Source of the DNA: Chloroflexota bacterium
Lineage (GTDB): Bacteria > Chloroflexota > Ktedonobacteria > Ktedonobacterales > Ktedonobacteraceae
DNA: 6,617 bases
Direction: 5' to 3'
NCBI GenBank assembly: GCA_005879655.1
Contig: VBJK01000498.1
Location: 1-6,617 of the forward strand
The notes below the pieces were generated by a model. The model had not been told where the DNA came from, made no database searches, and was given only the letters and a program-made list of their open reading frames with translations. Below, one piece after another: positions 1 through 6,161 of this stretch. Every line of letters begins with the position of its first letter. The first letter of the stretch is position 1. The translations under genes and the position numbers were made by a program.

Positions 1-201
1 CGACTCGAACCGCATGTCAAGCGCCACGGCATCCTTTACAACCTGGCAAAAGGGCCTGAAGCAAAAATTCATGGAGATAACCTTTTCCGAAGCTCATCGC
101 ATTGAATTGAGTGAGTGGCCGGACAGTGGCATTTATGTCGCGATTTATGAAGACTTCAACAGATATTGTACAGTATCGGCCCTTCTTTCCCTACACGAGC
201 A
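1..201 (+). other. Upstream flanking DNA with a short open frame of unknown function
   Basis: This stretch lies outside the retrotransposon. The repeat shared with the 3' LTR begins sharply at 202, and the bases before it (GAGCA) do not match those before the 3' LTR. One plus-strand frame is open from base 2 to the insertion point, with an ATG at 14, giving about 62 residues from that ATG (MSSATASFTTWQ... to ...LSLHEH) before it reads into the LTR. I recognise no family, signal peptide or membrane segment. An open frame this short is not rare by chance across six frames. It could be the remnant of a host exon broken by the insertion, or intergenic DNA. The last five bases, GAGCA (197-201), are the candidate target-site duplication; its partner would lie beyond the window. 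Confidence 0.35.
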
Positions 202-358
202 TGTTAGAACACAGACCCAGCCTCACGTGATCAGGCTTGGCACACTCCATCTTCTGTGCATTATATCTTCTGCAGTCTCAGATATCTCTAATCTAACACT
301 TTGAACAACCTGACCTGCTGCCCGTCCGCATCTGCGTTCTGCTGCTAACATTCTGACA
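202..358 (+). repeat. 5' long terminal repeat, about 157 bp
   Basis: Bases 202-328 are repeated exactly at 6491-6617, where the window stops, so the repeat is at least 127 bp. The left end is TGTTAGAA. I set the right end at 358 because TTCTGACA there is a 7-of-8 inverted match to the left end, finishes in CA, and is followed at once by the primer-binding site. Two inner alternatives also end in CA, TCTAACA at 292-298 and CTAACA at 345-350. The first is excluded because the repeat continues past it in both copies. The second remains possible but would leave an 8-base gap before the primer site. At about 157 bp this is a short LTR for the superfamily. It should hold the promoter and the RNA-end signals, but I see no clear AATAAA. 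Confidence 0.9.
223..267 (+). promoter_or_regulatory. Putative LTR promoter: CACGTG box and TATA-like element
   Basis: An 8-base palindrome TCACGTGA (223-230) contains the CACGTG core bound by bHLH factors such as the Cbf1 type in fungi. A TATA-like TTATATC follows at 261-267. The order and spacing suit a U3 promoter inside a compact LTR, with transcription then starting around 290-300. The same elements recur at 6512-6519 and 6550-6556 in the 3' LTR. Both the assignment and the start position are inference; neither motif is decisive alone. Confidence 0.4.
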
Positions 359-373
359 GGTTATGAGCCCGGC
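359..373 (+). other. Primer-binding site for initiator tRNA-Met (anticodon-arm, half-tRNA type)
   Basis: GGTTATGAGCCCGGC lies directly after the proposed LTR end. Its reverse complement reads GCCGGGCTCATAACC. This is the initiator tRNA-Met anticodon arm: CTCATAA is the seven-base loop with the CAU anticodon, flanked by the G:C pairs characteristic of initiators. Most retroelements pair with the acceptor 3' end of a tRNA (a site beginning TGG). Drosophila copia and yeast Ty5 instead use a 5' half tRNA cut in the anticodon stem-loop, and their sites are complementary to this internal region. This element fits that second mode. The exact cut position in the tRNA is not visible, so the first paired base could be 359 or 360. 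Confidence 0.85.
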
Positions 374-694
374 CAGCTCTAAACTGCGCCTGAAAACCAC
401 ACTGGCGCTCCGCAAGAAGCCATATATGCGTTGCTGCCACCTTCCAAAACCCACACACACGCCGCCGGCTGCCAAACAGCCTCACCGGCGTCAACAGAGG
501 CCAAAGACCTCACAAACAAGAACCACACAGTCTCAGGGACGCCTGATTGTGTCAAACATACGTCTCGATCAGCCAGACCTGCCACTGCTGTTCCTATGGC
601 TCACCACCGAGGGAATAGAAGCTGGACGAGCCTGCAAAAACGTTGACGAGACCGGCTGCCGCCTGGAAACCTCAGATTGATCACCTGGGCAGGC

Positions 695-706
695 TGGTGG
701 CCACCA
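695..706. repeat. 12-bp perfect palindrome TGGTGGCCACCA in the leader
   Basis: The sequence is fully self-complementary and is followed by CAACATGGTG, which can also pair with the CACCA side. Self-complementary leader segments can start RNA dimerisation in retroelements. That role is inference here. Confidence 0.5.
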
Positions 707-741
707 CCAACATGGTGTCACAAAAGGGGCATTGGGTGGCG

Positions 742-759
742 CTAACCCGAATGGGTTAG
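742..759. repeat. Leader hairpin, 7-bp stem with GAAT loop
   Basis: CTAACCC (742-748) and GGGTTAG (753-759) pair perfectly around a four-base loop. This is a compact stable stem in the RNA. Its role is unknown. Confidence 0.5.
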
Positions 760-873
760 ACCAGGAGCCCTGACCTGAACACCACAGTCCTTCCAACACC
801 GCCGAGAAGACCCTAACAGGGCTAATCTCGAGCAAGAAGGACCAAAACCTCCTTCCACATTGACCTGAAAGGC

Positions 874-885
874 TGGCGCGCGCCA
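874..885. repeat. 12-bp GC-rich palindrome in the leader
   Basis: TGGCGCGCGCCA is perfectly self-complementary. CCTG (864-867) and CAGG (886-889) can close a stem around it and present the palindrome in a loop. This resembles the loop palindrome (GCGCGC) of a retroviral dimer initiation site. The resemblance is seen in sequence; the function is inferred. Confidence 0.5.
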
Positions 886-904
886 CAGGACCCAAGGATC
901 GAGG

Positions 905-921
905 TCAGCGAGCCTCGCTGA
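905..921. repeat. 17-base inverted repeat in the leader
   Basis: TCAGCGAG (905-912) and CTCGCTGA (914-921) are perfect inverted copies around one base. As RNA, the outer six pairs could form with a small loop. The function is unknown. Confidence 0.45.
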
Positions 922-1064
922 AACAACCAGTGCCTCCCAGCCACCGGTCTAAAGAGACTGGCAGATTGCGTGGCACACACAAGACGTCTCGAGTTCAAGG
1001 GAAATCAACCCATACGAGACCGAATCAGCCTTGAGCAATTTCCGGACACCAACGAGCCGCAAAA

Positions 1065-1086
1065 TGAGACCCTGAAGGGGGTCTCA
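1065..1086. repeat. Leader hairpin, 8-bp stem and 6-base loop
   Basis: TGAGACCC (1065-1072) and GGGTCTCA (1079-1086) pair perfectly around TGAAGG. It lies about 270 bases before gag and is a candidate packaging or leader-structure element. The role is inferred from position only. Confidence 0.5.
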
Positions 1087-1215
1087 CGACCCAAATTTGG
1101 TGTCATCGAGCCCAAATGTGGCTTGATTAGCTCCTGACAAAGGAACCAGCCGTCAACATGACACGGAATCGGCTCCAGAAGGGGTGGTCAGCCTAGAAAT
1201 AGGCAGACTGCAAGG

Positions 1216-1238
1216 GGCAGGAGGTTAACCCTGCTGCC
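1216..1238. repeat. Imperfect leader hairpin upstream of gag
   Basis: GGCAG (1216-1220) pairs with CTGCC (1234-1238). After one mismatch, AGG (1222-1224) pairs with CCT (1230-1232) around a TTAAC loop. It is weaker than the other leader hairpins and could be chance. Confidence 0.35.
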
Positions 1239-1265
1239 ACCAACAGAGAAGTCCCCTTCCACACA

Positions 1266-1271
1266 TATAAA
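1266..1271 (+). promoter_or_regulatory. TATAAA element about 90 bases upstream of gag
   Basis: TATAAA is followed about 40-55 bases later by CAACCATCAAGC and CTATCATCTC, which resemble filamentous-fungal transcription start surroundings. The gag ATG then follows in a strong context. It could be an internal promoter giving a shorter gag message that avoids the upstream AUGs. A single TATAAA is weak evidence, so this is only a candidate. Confidence 0.25.
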
Positions 1272-1356
1272 GACGAAGAACTGACCCAGAAAGCTTCTTA
1301 GGTGAAACAACCATCAAGCTATCATCTCTGGCTATCTGCTCAAGCACAAAACAATC

Positions 1357-2433
1357 ATGGCCTCTTTTTCAACGGACATCGTCTCAGGCTCAACCCTGGC
1401 CAAATGCCCAAAACTAACCGGCAAGGACAACTACACCGAGTGGTCCGAGATCATGCAATCCAACCTCATCACCGCCGGCTGCTGGGACATAGTCAACGGC
1501 GACGAGGAAGCTCCAGCCAGGCCAGATCCCTTCTACACATCTCGAAACAGGCCCACCGGTGTTACCACTCTTCGCCAAGCCGAGGCAGAATATAACCGAA
1601 GGGTTAGAGGCAACTTCGTCCACGACAACGAGGCCTGCAAAGACCGTGTCCAGGAGATCAAGGACCAGGTCATCGGCTATGAGGCTCACATCAGGCTTCG
1701 AGAGAAGGCCAAGAACCTCATGATGGACAATATGACCAAGGATCTCTGGCATCAACGGGTCAACAAGGAAGACCCAAAAGCACTTTGGGATGAGCTGAAG
1801 AGGGACTACCAGAAGGCCGGGGTCCCAGAGCTCAATAAGGAGCTCGCAAAGTTCGTGGATATAACCAAAACAACCTATCCTGACCCCCAGGCCCTTCTTA
1901 ACGCCCTGAAGACGCAGCACTCAAAGATCGAGACGACCCTCAAGGGGGCTGTCTTCCATCCCAAGTACCTCTCCTGGAGGTATATCTATGAGATGAATAA
2001 GTTTAAGCCCCTGTTCGATATCCCGTTGGCCAAATATGACAACCTGGACGAATATCCACAGGCAGACGAGATCAAACGAGCCCTAGAGGCTCACCTTGTC
2101 AATCATCCAAACGCCCCAAAGAAACCCACTGCTTCTGGCAACGCTCCTGCTGCCACTGCCAACAACGCCGTTGCTGGCAAGCACAACAAGTCCAAAAACA
2201 AGAAGCGGAAACGGGACGATGATAAAGACAAGGATAAACCGTCTCAATCGTCCAACCACTCATCCTCCAGCCAATCCTCATCTACACCTGTCTGCCCTAT
2301 CTGTGGAAACCAACACCGAGGTCCATGCTGGTTCAAATCAGCCGACGAAGTGCCACAGGGGATGAAAGATAGACAGGCAAGAAGACAGAAGGAACGGCAA
2401 GAGGACAAGGACAAGGGCAAGACTGGCCAATGA
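1357..2433 (+). CDS. gag: Gag capsid/nucleocapsid polyprotein
   Basis: This 358-residue structural protein forms the virus-like particle and binds the genomic RNA. The N-terminal segment (about 18-50: KLTGKDNYTEW...CWDIVNG) matches the opening of copia-type Gag proteins (UBN2/DUF4219-like). A charged, largely helical capsid region follows (about 70-250). Then comes a low-complexity linker rich in A, N and K with a basic, nuclear-signal-like run KNKKRKR (280-286), an acidic/lysine DDDKDKDK stretch and a serine-rich run (298-309). A zinc knuckle follows at C313, C316, H320 and C324, with tryptophan at 325. Its spacing CX2CX3HX3C is one residue shorter in each of the last two gaps than the usual CX2CX4HX4C. 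The tail is highly charged (R/K/E/D/Q). The ATG at 1357 is chosen because an in-frame TGA lies at 1303 and the context is strong (A at -3, G at +4). The frame ends at a UGA that continues in frame into pol. Confidence 0.95.
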   Translation: MASFSTDIVSGSTLAKCPKLTGKDNYTEWSEIMQSNLITAGCWDIVNGDEEAPARPDPFYTSRNRPTGVTTLRQAEAEYNRRVRGNFVHDNEACKDRVQEIKDQVIGYEAHIRLREKAKNLMMDNMTKDLWHQRVNKEDPKALWDELKRDYQKAGVPELNKELAKFVDITKTTYPDPQALLNALKTQHSKIETTLKGAVFHPKYLSWRYIYEMNKFKPLFDIPLAKYDNLDEYPQADEIKRALEAHLVNHPNAPKKPTASGNAPAATANNAVAGKHNKSKNKKRKRDDDKDKDKPSQSSNHSSSSQSSSTPVCPICGNQHRGPCWFKSADEVPQGMKDRQARRQKERQEDKDKGKTGQ

Positions 2434-2439
2434 CAACGA
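2428..2439 (+). promoter_or_regulatory. Probable UGA readthrough site between gag and pol
   Basis: The codons are CAA TGA CAA CGA, and gag and pol share one frame across the stop. The stop is UGA followed by C, the leakiest four-base terminator. The next six bases, CAACGA, fit the yeast readthrough consensus CA(A/G)N(U/C/G)A. The flanking CAA on each side recalls the tobamovirus CAA-UAG-CAA site. Five sense codons follow before the first pol ATG. That ATG (2449) has a weak context (C at -3, A at +4), which disfavours independent initiation. Readthrough would give a Gag-Pol fusion of about 1,507 residues. The motif is visible; the use is inferred. Confidence 0.7.
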
Positions 2440-2448
2440 ATCCCACAG

Positions 2449-5400
2449 ATGACAGGATCGACGGCGGCCACGGTCTGCACGATCACTATCGATCAAGAAC
2501 TGCTGGCAGACCACCCTGAGCGATCCCCACATCTGTGGATAGTTGACACTGGTGCATCTCACCATATCTGCTTCGATAAGAGTCTATTCAAGACCTATCA
2601 GAAGTATAGAGTGCCTGTCAAGGCAGGCACCTCGACAACAACATCGTTTGGCCGTGGACAAATCGATCTCACACTTGATAGTCACACACTGACCCTACAT
2701 GGGGTCCTGCACGTCCCACAACTTCGTTTTAACCTGCTGTCAACAGAATGCCTACGTCGAGAGAGCTTTATAGGCTATGACAGCCTTCCCAACACACTCT
2801 ACTATGGAGAGGACGAAGAAATCATCACCACTGCTGATTCCTCATCTGGCATTCCTGTCATCAACACCGATCCCTATTCTGAAGGCTCAATCGCATTTTA
2901 TCATGAGGTCACCACACGTCCTATCTCCCTGGACCTAGCTCATCGACGACTAGGTCACATCAGCGAGGCTCGGGTCAGGGCGTTAGCTAACGGGCAAGCA
3001 GAAGGTCTGAAGCTCATTCCACACCACAAATCCCACAAATGCGACCACTGCATCGCCGGCAAGCTCAAAACTCTGCCTCATCCACGCACCCAGCCTACAC
3101 TCAAGAGATCGGAGAGACCGATGGAAATGCTACACCTTGACCTCTTGCAGGGTCCCTGTGCAGCGTTGGGAACAGGCTACAACTATGTCCTGGTCATCGT
3201 CGATGACTACACACGGATGGCCTGGTGCATAGGCCTGGTCAATAAGGACATTCGGCAAGCCTGGGAACACTGGAATAGGATGGTGAAGCTCCAATATAGC
3301 GATGCCATTAACGACTTTTCCATCAAGCGCATTCGTGCCGATAACGGCAAGGAATTCGTCGTTAGCGACATGGAGCGGCAATGGGAAGACCTTGGGATCT
3401 GGCTACAGCTCTCTGTAGCCTATGCACACCACCAGAACGGAGTGGTTGAACGTGCAATTCAAACCATTGTCGAGCATGCCGTCAGCATCCTCACTGACGC
3501 CAACCTGCCTGACTACCTTTGGTATGAAATCTGTCTGACCATAACCTATCTCGGAAACCTCGAAACACACAGCCATCTTCAAGATGACACTCCTACACCT
3601 ATTCAAGCGTTCACTGGCAAGAAGCCGAATCTCTCACATCTTCGAGTCATAGGGTCTAAGGCTCATGTCCTTATCCCTAAGGAGATAAGAGAACACAAAT
3701 TCAAGCCACGAGCTCTTATCGGAAGACTTGTTGGTTATGATGGCGTTAACCAGTACCGAATGTGGATTCCGGAGATGAACGCCATCGTCTGGGGTAGAAA
3801 CATCACCCTGGAAGAAGACGATGTAGTATATGAGAAGGTCGGTCACTTTGAGGAAGACGAAGAAGGTCTAGGAAGACTCATTCTCACTGATCAAGATGAG
3901 ATTAAGAGTCTGGTAGCCTCAATTGACCACTTCATGAGCAGAGGAGGCATAACTGACAGCGCTTTGGCTGGTCAACCTCCTCAACAGCAGGAACAGCAGG
4001 ATAATGGTCATCTCGACACAACAGTCAACAACCTGGTCGACCAATTCGGCGAGACTGGTATTGAAGAAGGGGAATTCCCTCAATCTCGAGATGGTGATTT
4101 CATTCCTGCTAACAACGTTTCTACTAACGGTCAATTGGAGCCCCCACGAGACCACCCTCAGCGAGTCAGAAAGCCGTCACAGAAGGTTCTTGATAACATA
4201 ATCCACTACGACGAGATCCCCATAGACGACCCTGACGTCTTCGTCAATAACACCTTTGTCATCATGAATAACGAGCCTCCCACCTACGCCGAAGCCTTAC
4301 AAGCGCCAGACAGTGACAAGTGGCAAACAGCTATAGGTAAAGAAAGAGACTGCCTTAACAATGCAGGCACTTGGGAAGAGATCGACAAATCTTCAGTGCC
4401 ACCTAGCCACCGCATACTGAAAGGCAAATGGGTATACAGGCGGAAAAGAGATGGTGGCTACAAGGCCCGTTGGGTTGTTAAAGGGTTTGAACAGGTCAAG
4501 GGCCTCGATTATCAGCAGGTCTTCGCCGCTGTTGTCAGGGCTGACACATTCAGAACGCTGTTGGCTATTGCTACTCTCCTAGACTGGGATATTAGCAACG
4601 TCGACATCGATTCAGCCTTCCTGAACGGCAACATCGACGCAGAGGTCTATATCGAGCTCCCACAAGGCTTCTATCCACCTGGTCGATGCGGCAAGCTGAG
4701 GAAATCACTATATGGCCTCAAGCAAGCCCCACGAATCTGGGCCCGAACCCTGTATCAGATTCTACGCGACCTCGGCCTTGTCCAACTCCAAAGCGAGCAT
4801 TCAGTATTCACCAAGCTTGACGAAAAGCGCAGGAAGCTCCAGAAGCAAGCAGGAAAGCCTGACGACGGATTCTTAGGTTACTATGCTGGTCCAGAGCTCA
4901 TCGTCGCAGTCTACGTCGACGACCTACTAATAATAGGCAAAACCCGAGAGATTGTGAAAGAATTCAAGCAACGTCTCAACAAACGGGTGTCCCTAAAGGG
5001 TCTAGACAAGGACGAAGAAGCAACAGACTATCTAGGCATTGAGATATCCAGAAACCACGATAACGGGACCCTCAGGTTGACCCAAAAGGGGTATTTTCAG
5101 GGGGTCTTGGCAAGGTATGGCCTGGAGAAGCTCAATGGGATTTCTGCACCAATGAGGGAAGGATTGCGGTTTTATCTTGACGACGTTGACTACGTCGACG
5201 ACGACGAGAAGCACCTATATCAGTCCAAGGTGGGAAGTCTAACCTATGGCATGCAGGGAACAAGGCCGGATATCGCCTATTCGGTGTCTCTCTTTAGCCG
5301 TTTCCTTGCTAAACCAACTAGGTCCCACGTCAAGGCGCTGCAGGGGGTATTCCGCTATCTGGTCAGAACGCTAGAGCTTGGAATCGTCTATAGCAAGCAC

Positions 5401-5880
5401 GACCGAAAGGGTCTGCACGCCTACACTGATGCTGATTGGGCAGGATCCACGCTCGTTGGTGACAGCAAGTCCACATCCGGATATGTCGTAATGCTCGCCG
5501 GCGGACCCATCGCCTGGTCATCTCGACGCCAATCCACTGTTGCAACCTCGTCAACCTATGCGGAATATGTTGGACAGGCTAATGCTATCAAGCAGGCCGT
5601 TCATCTGATCCAATTCCTTGGCGAGGTCTATCGGTTTCCAGACCTACCACTCAAGATTTATGCCGACAACCAAGGGGCCCAAGCACTCGCTCGCAACCCC
5701 GAATTTCACGCTAAAGCCAAGCATATCCAACTATCTGTGCACTTCCAGCGTGAAAAGGTTGAGAAGGGGGTGGTGGAGTTGATTCACGTTGCCACCGACG
5801 AACAGGCGGCAGATGGATTCACTAAACCGCTGCCTAAGGCAAAATTCGAAAGGTGGGTGGGCTTGCTAAACCTGCAATAG
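2449..5880 (+). CDS. pol: Pol polyprotein: protease, integrase, reverse transcriptase, RNase H
   Basis: This 1,143-residue polyprotein carries the replication enzymes. Numbering is from the ATG, although the frame is open from 2434 and translation probably enters from gag by readthrough. The aspartic protease has D33 in DTGAS. The integrase zinc domain has H165, H170, C198 and C201. The integrase core has D231, D298 and E334, with 35 residues between the last two (DD35E), and the family motif NGVVER. The copia integrase tail includes GKKPNLSHLRVIG (390-402). An acidic, Q-rich linker spans about 465-610. Reverse transcriptase (RVT_2 type) starts near 638 (NAGTWEEID), with KARWVVKGF, D719 in VDIDSAFLNG, and the YVDD box with D824 and D825. 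RNase H has D994, E1039, D1073 and D1122, in YTDADWAG, STYAEY, YADNQGA and ADGFTKPL. The protein ends in TAG with no frameshift or internal stop, so it looks functional. A charged stretch at about 789-812, before YVDD, looks longer than in typical relatives. Confidence 0.96.
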   Translation: MTGSTAATVCTITIDQELLADHPERSPHLWIVDTGASHHICFDKSLFKTYQKYRVPVKAGTSTTTSFGRGQIDLTLDSHTLTLHGVLHVPQLRFNLLSTECLRRESFIGYDSLPNTLYYGEDEEIITTADSSSGIPVINTDPYSEGSIAFYHEVTTRPISLDLAHRRLGHISEARVRALANGQAEGLKLIPHHKSHKCDHCIAGKLKTLPHPRTQPTLKRSERPMEMLHLDLLQGPCAALGTGYNYVLVIVDDYTRMAWCIGLVNKDIRQAWEHWNRMVKLQYSDAINDFSIKRIRADNGKEFVVSDMERQWEDLGIWLQLSVAYAHHQNGVVERAIQTIVEHAVSILTDANLPDYLWYEICLTITYLGNLETHSHLQDDTPTPIQAFTGKKPNLSHLRVIGSKAHVLIPKEIREHKFKPRALIGRLVGYDGVNQYRMWIPEMNAIVWGRNITLEEDDVVYEKVGHFEEDEEGLGRLILTDQDEIKSLVASIDHFMSRGGITDSALAGQPPQQQEQQDNGHLDTTVNNLVDQFGETGIEEGEFPQSRDGDFIPANNVSTNGQLEPPRDHPQRVRKPSQKVLDNIIHYDEIPIDDPDVFVNNTFVIMNNEPPTYAEALQAPDSDKWQTAIGKERDCLNNAGTWEEIDKSSVPPSHRILKGKWVYRRKRDGGYKARWVVKGFEQVKGLDYQQVFAAVVRADTFRTLLAIATLLDWDISNVDIDSAFLNGNIDAEVYIELPQGFYPPGRCGKLRKSLYGLKQAPRIWARTLYQILRDLGLVQLQSEHSVFTKLDEKRRKLQKQAGKPDDGFLGYYAGPELIVAVYVDDLLIIGKTREIVKEFKQRLNKRVSLKGLDKDEEATDYLGIEISRNHDNGTLRLTQKGYFQGVLARYGLEKLNGISAPMREGLRFYLDDVDYVDDDEKHLYQSKVGSLTYGMQGTRPDIAYSVSLFSRFLAKPTRSHVKALQGVFRYLVRTLELGIVYSKHDRKGLHAYTDADWAGSTLVGDSKSTSGYVVMLAGGPIAWSSRRQSTVATSSTYAEYVGQANAIKQAVHLIQFLGEVYRFPDLPLKIYADNQGAQALARNPEFHAKAKHIQLSVHFQREKVEKGVVELIHVATDEQAADGFTKPLPKAKFERWVGLLNLQ

Positions 5881-5882
5881 CT

Positions 5883-5900
5883 GGCGACAACATTGTTGCC
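5883..5900. repeat. Near-palindrome just after the pol stop codon
   Basis: GGCGACAA and TTGTTGCC are inverted copies (7 of 8, the exception being G-U pairable in RNA) around two bases, starting two bases after the TAG. It may form a small hairpin after the reading frame. The role is unknown and it could be chance. Confidence 0.35.
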
Positions 5901-6161
5901 ATCACTGAGCTTCTGCCTATCAGTCACGTGGTCAATCTTGCTGGTAAACCGTGCTCTGGACAAGTATCTGGCCTTCCAGCTGTCTATCCACGTTGTAAAT
6001 GCAAGTGGTAAATCGTGCAAGGATTAGCCAGAACAGAAATGGCCACGTCAACCAAAACATCGCGGCGGCGAGCCCATCGACGGCGAGCTGCTATCACCAA
6101 TCAACGGCGAGCATTCCGGCAGACAGACGTTGCAGACGAGACACTCTTTCCTATTTTTCCC

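Larger units (their letters stand above)
374..1356 (+). other. Long untranslated leader between primer site and gag
   Basis: About 980 bases separate the primer site from the gag start, and I find no convincing gene here. Open frames are short, lack recognisable domains and look like chance products of C- and A-rich sequence. At least eight AUGs precede gag (363, 426, 596, 712, 751, 1064, 1116, 1158). Several inverted repeats are present: 695-706, 742-759, 874-885, 905-921, 1065-1086 and 1216-1238. In retroelements this region usually carries RNA packaging and dimerisation signals, which such structures could serve. A TATAAA lies at 1266-1271, close to gag. The function of the rest is unknown. 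Confidence 0.75.

Noticed and set aside
292..298. TCTAACA as the true LTR end (giving a 97-bp LTR)
   Set aside because: It is a perfect inverted match to TGTTAGA, but the repeat continues identically for at least 30 more bases in the 3' copy, so it cannot be the boundary.
363..680. 105-codon open frame beginning inside the primer-binding site
   Set aside because: Its ATG is simply the complement of the tRNA anticodon. The product is low-complexity (P, T, R, K-rich) with no domain, and it overlaps other equally long frames in the same region.
569..895. Minus-strand open frame of 108 codons in the leader
   Set aside because: It is rich in W, P and S with no coherent pattern and spans the leader's inverted repeats. 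It is most likely chance in noncoding sequence.
1281..1301. Apparent intron 3' end: branch-like ACTGAC and TTAG acceptor 17 bases later
   Set aside because: The branch and acceptor spacing is good, but I found no matching fungal 5' splice site (GTAAGT/GTATGT type) in the leader. A leader intron is therefore not supported from sequence alone.
1302..1595. 97-codon open frame overlapping the gag start
   Set aside because: It would need a non-AUG start, it lies in another frame of the strong Gag coding region, and it has no domain.
1414..1920. 168-codon open frame on the minus strand across gag
   Set aside because: It is antisense to a well-supported Gag domain, has no recognisable motif, and is typical of a shadow produced by codon bias. 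Copy-control antisense products are known in Ty1, but nothing here shows one.
3130..3381. Minus-strand frames across pol (for example 3130-3381, 3403-3606, 5363-5554)
   Set aside because: All are short and antisense to the clear integrase, RT and RNase H domains, with no independent evidence.
6076..6111. Two GACGGCGAGC/AACGGCGAGC repeats as a CRISPR-like or satellite array
   Set aside because: There are only two short copies with 10 bases between them. They are too few and too short, and they lie in a fungal retrotransposon.
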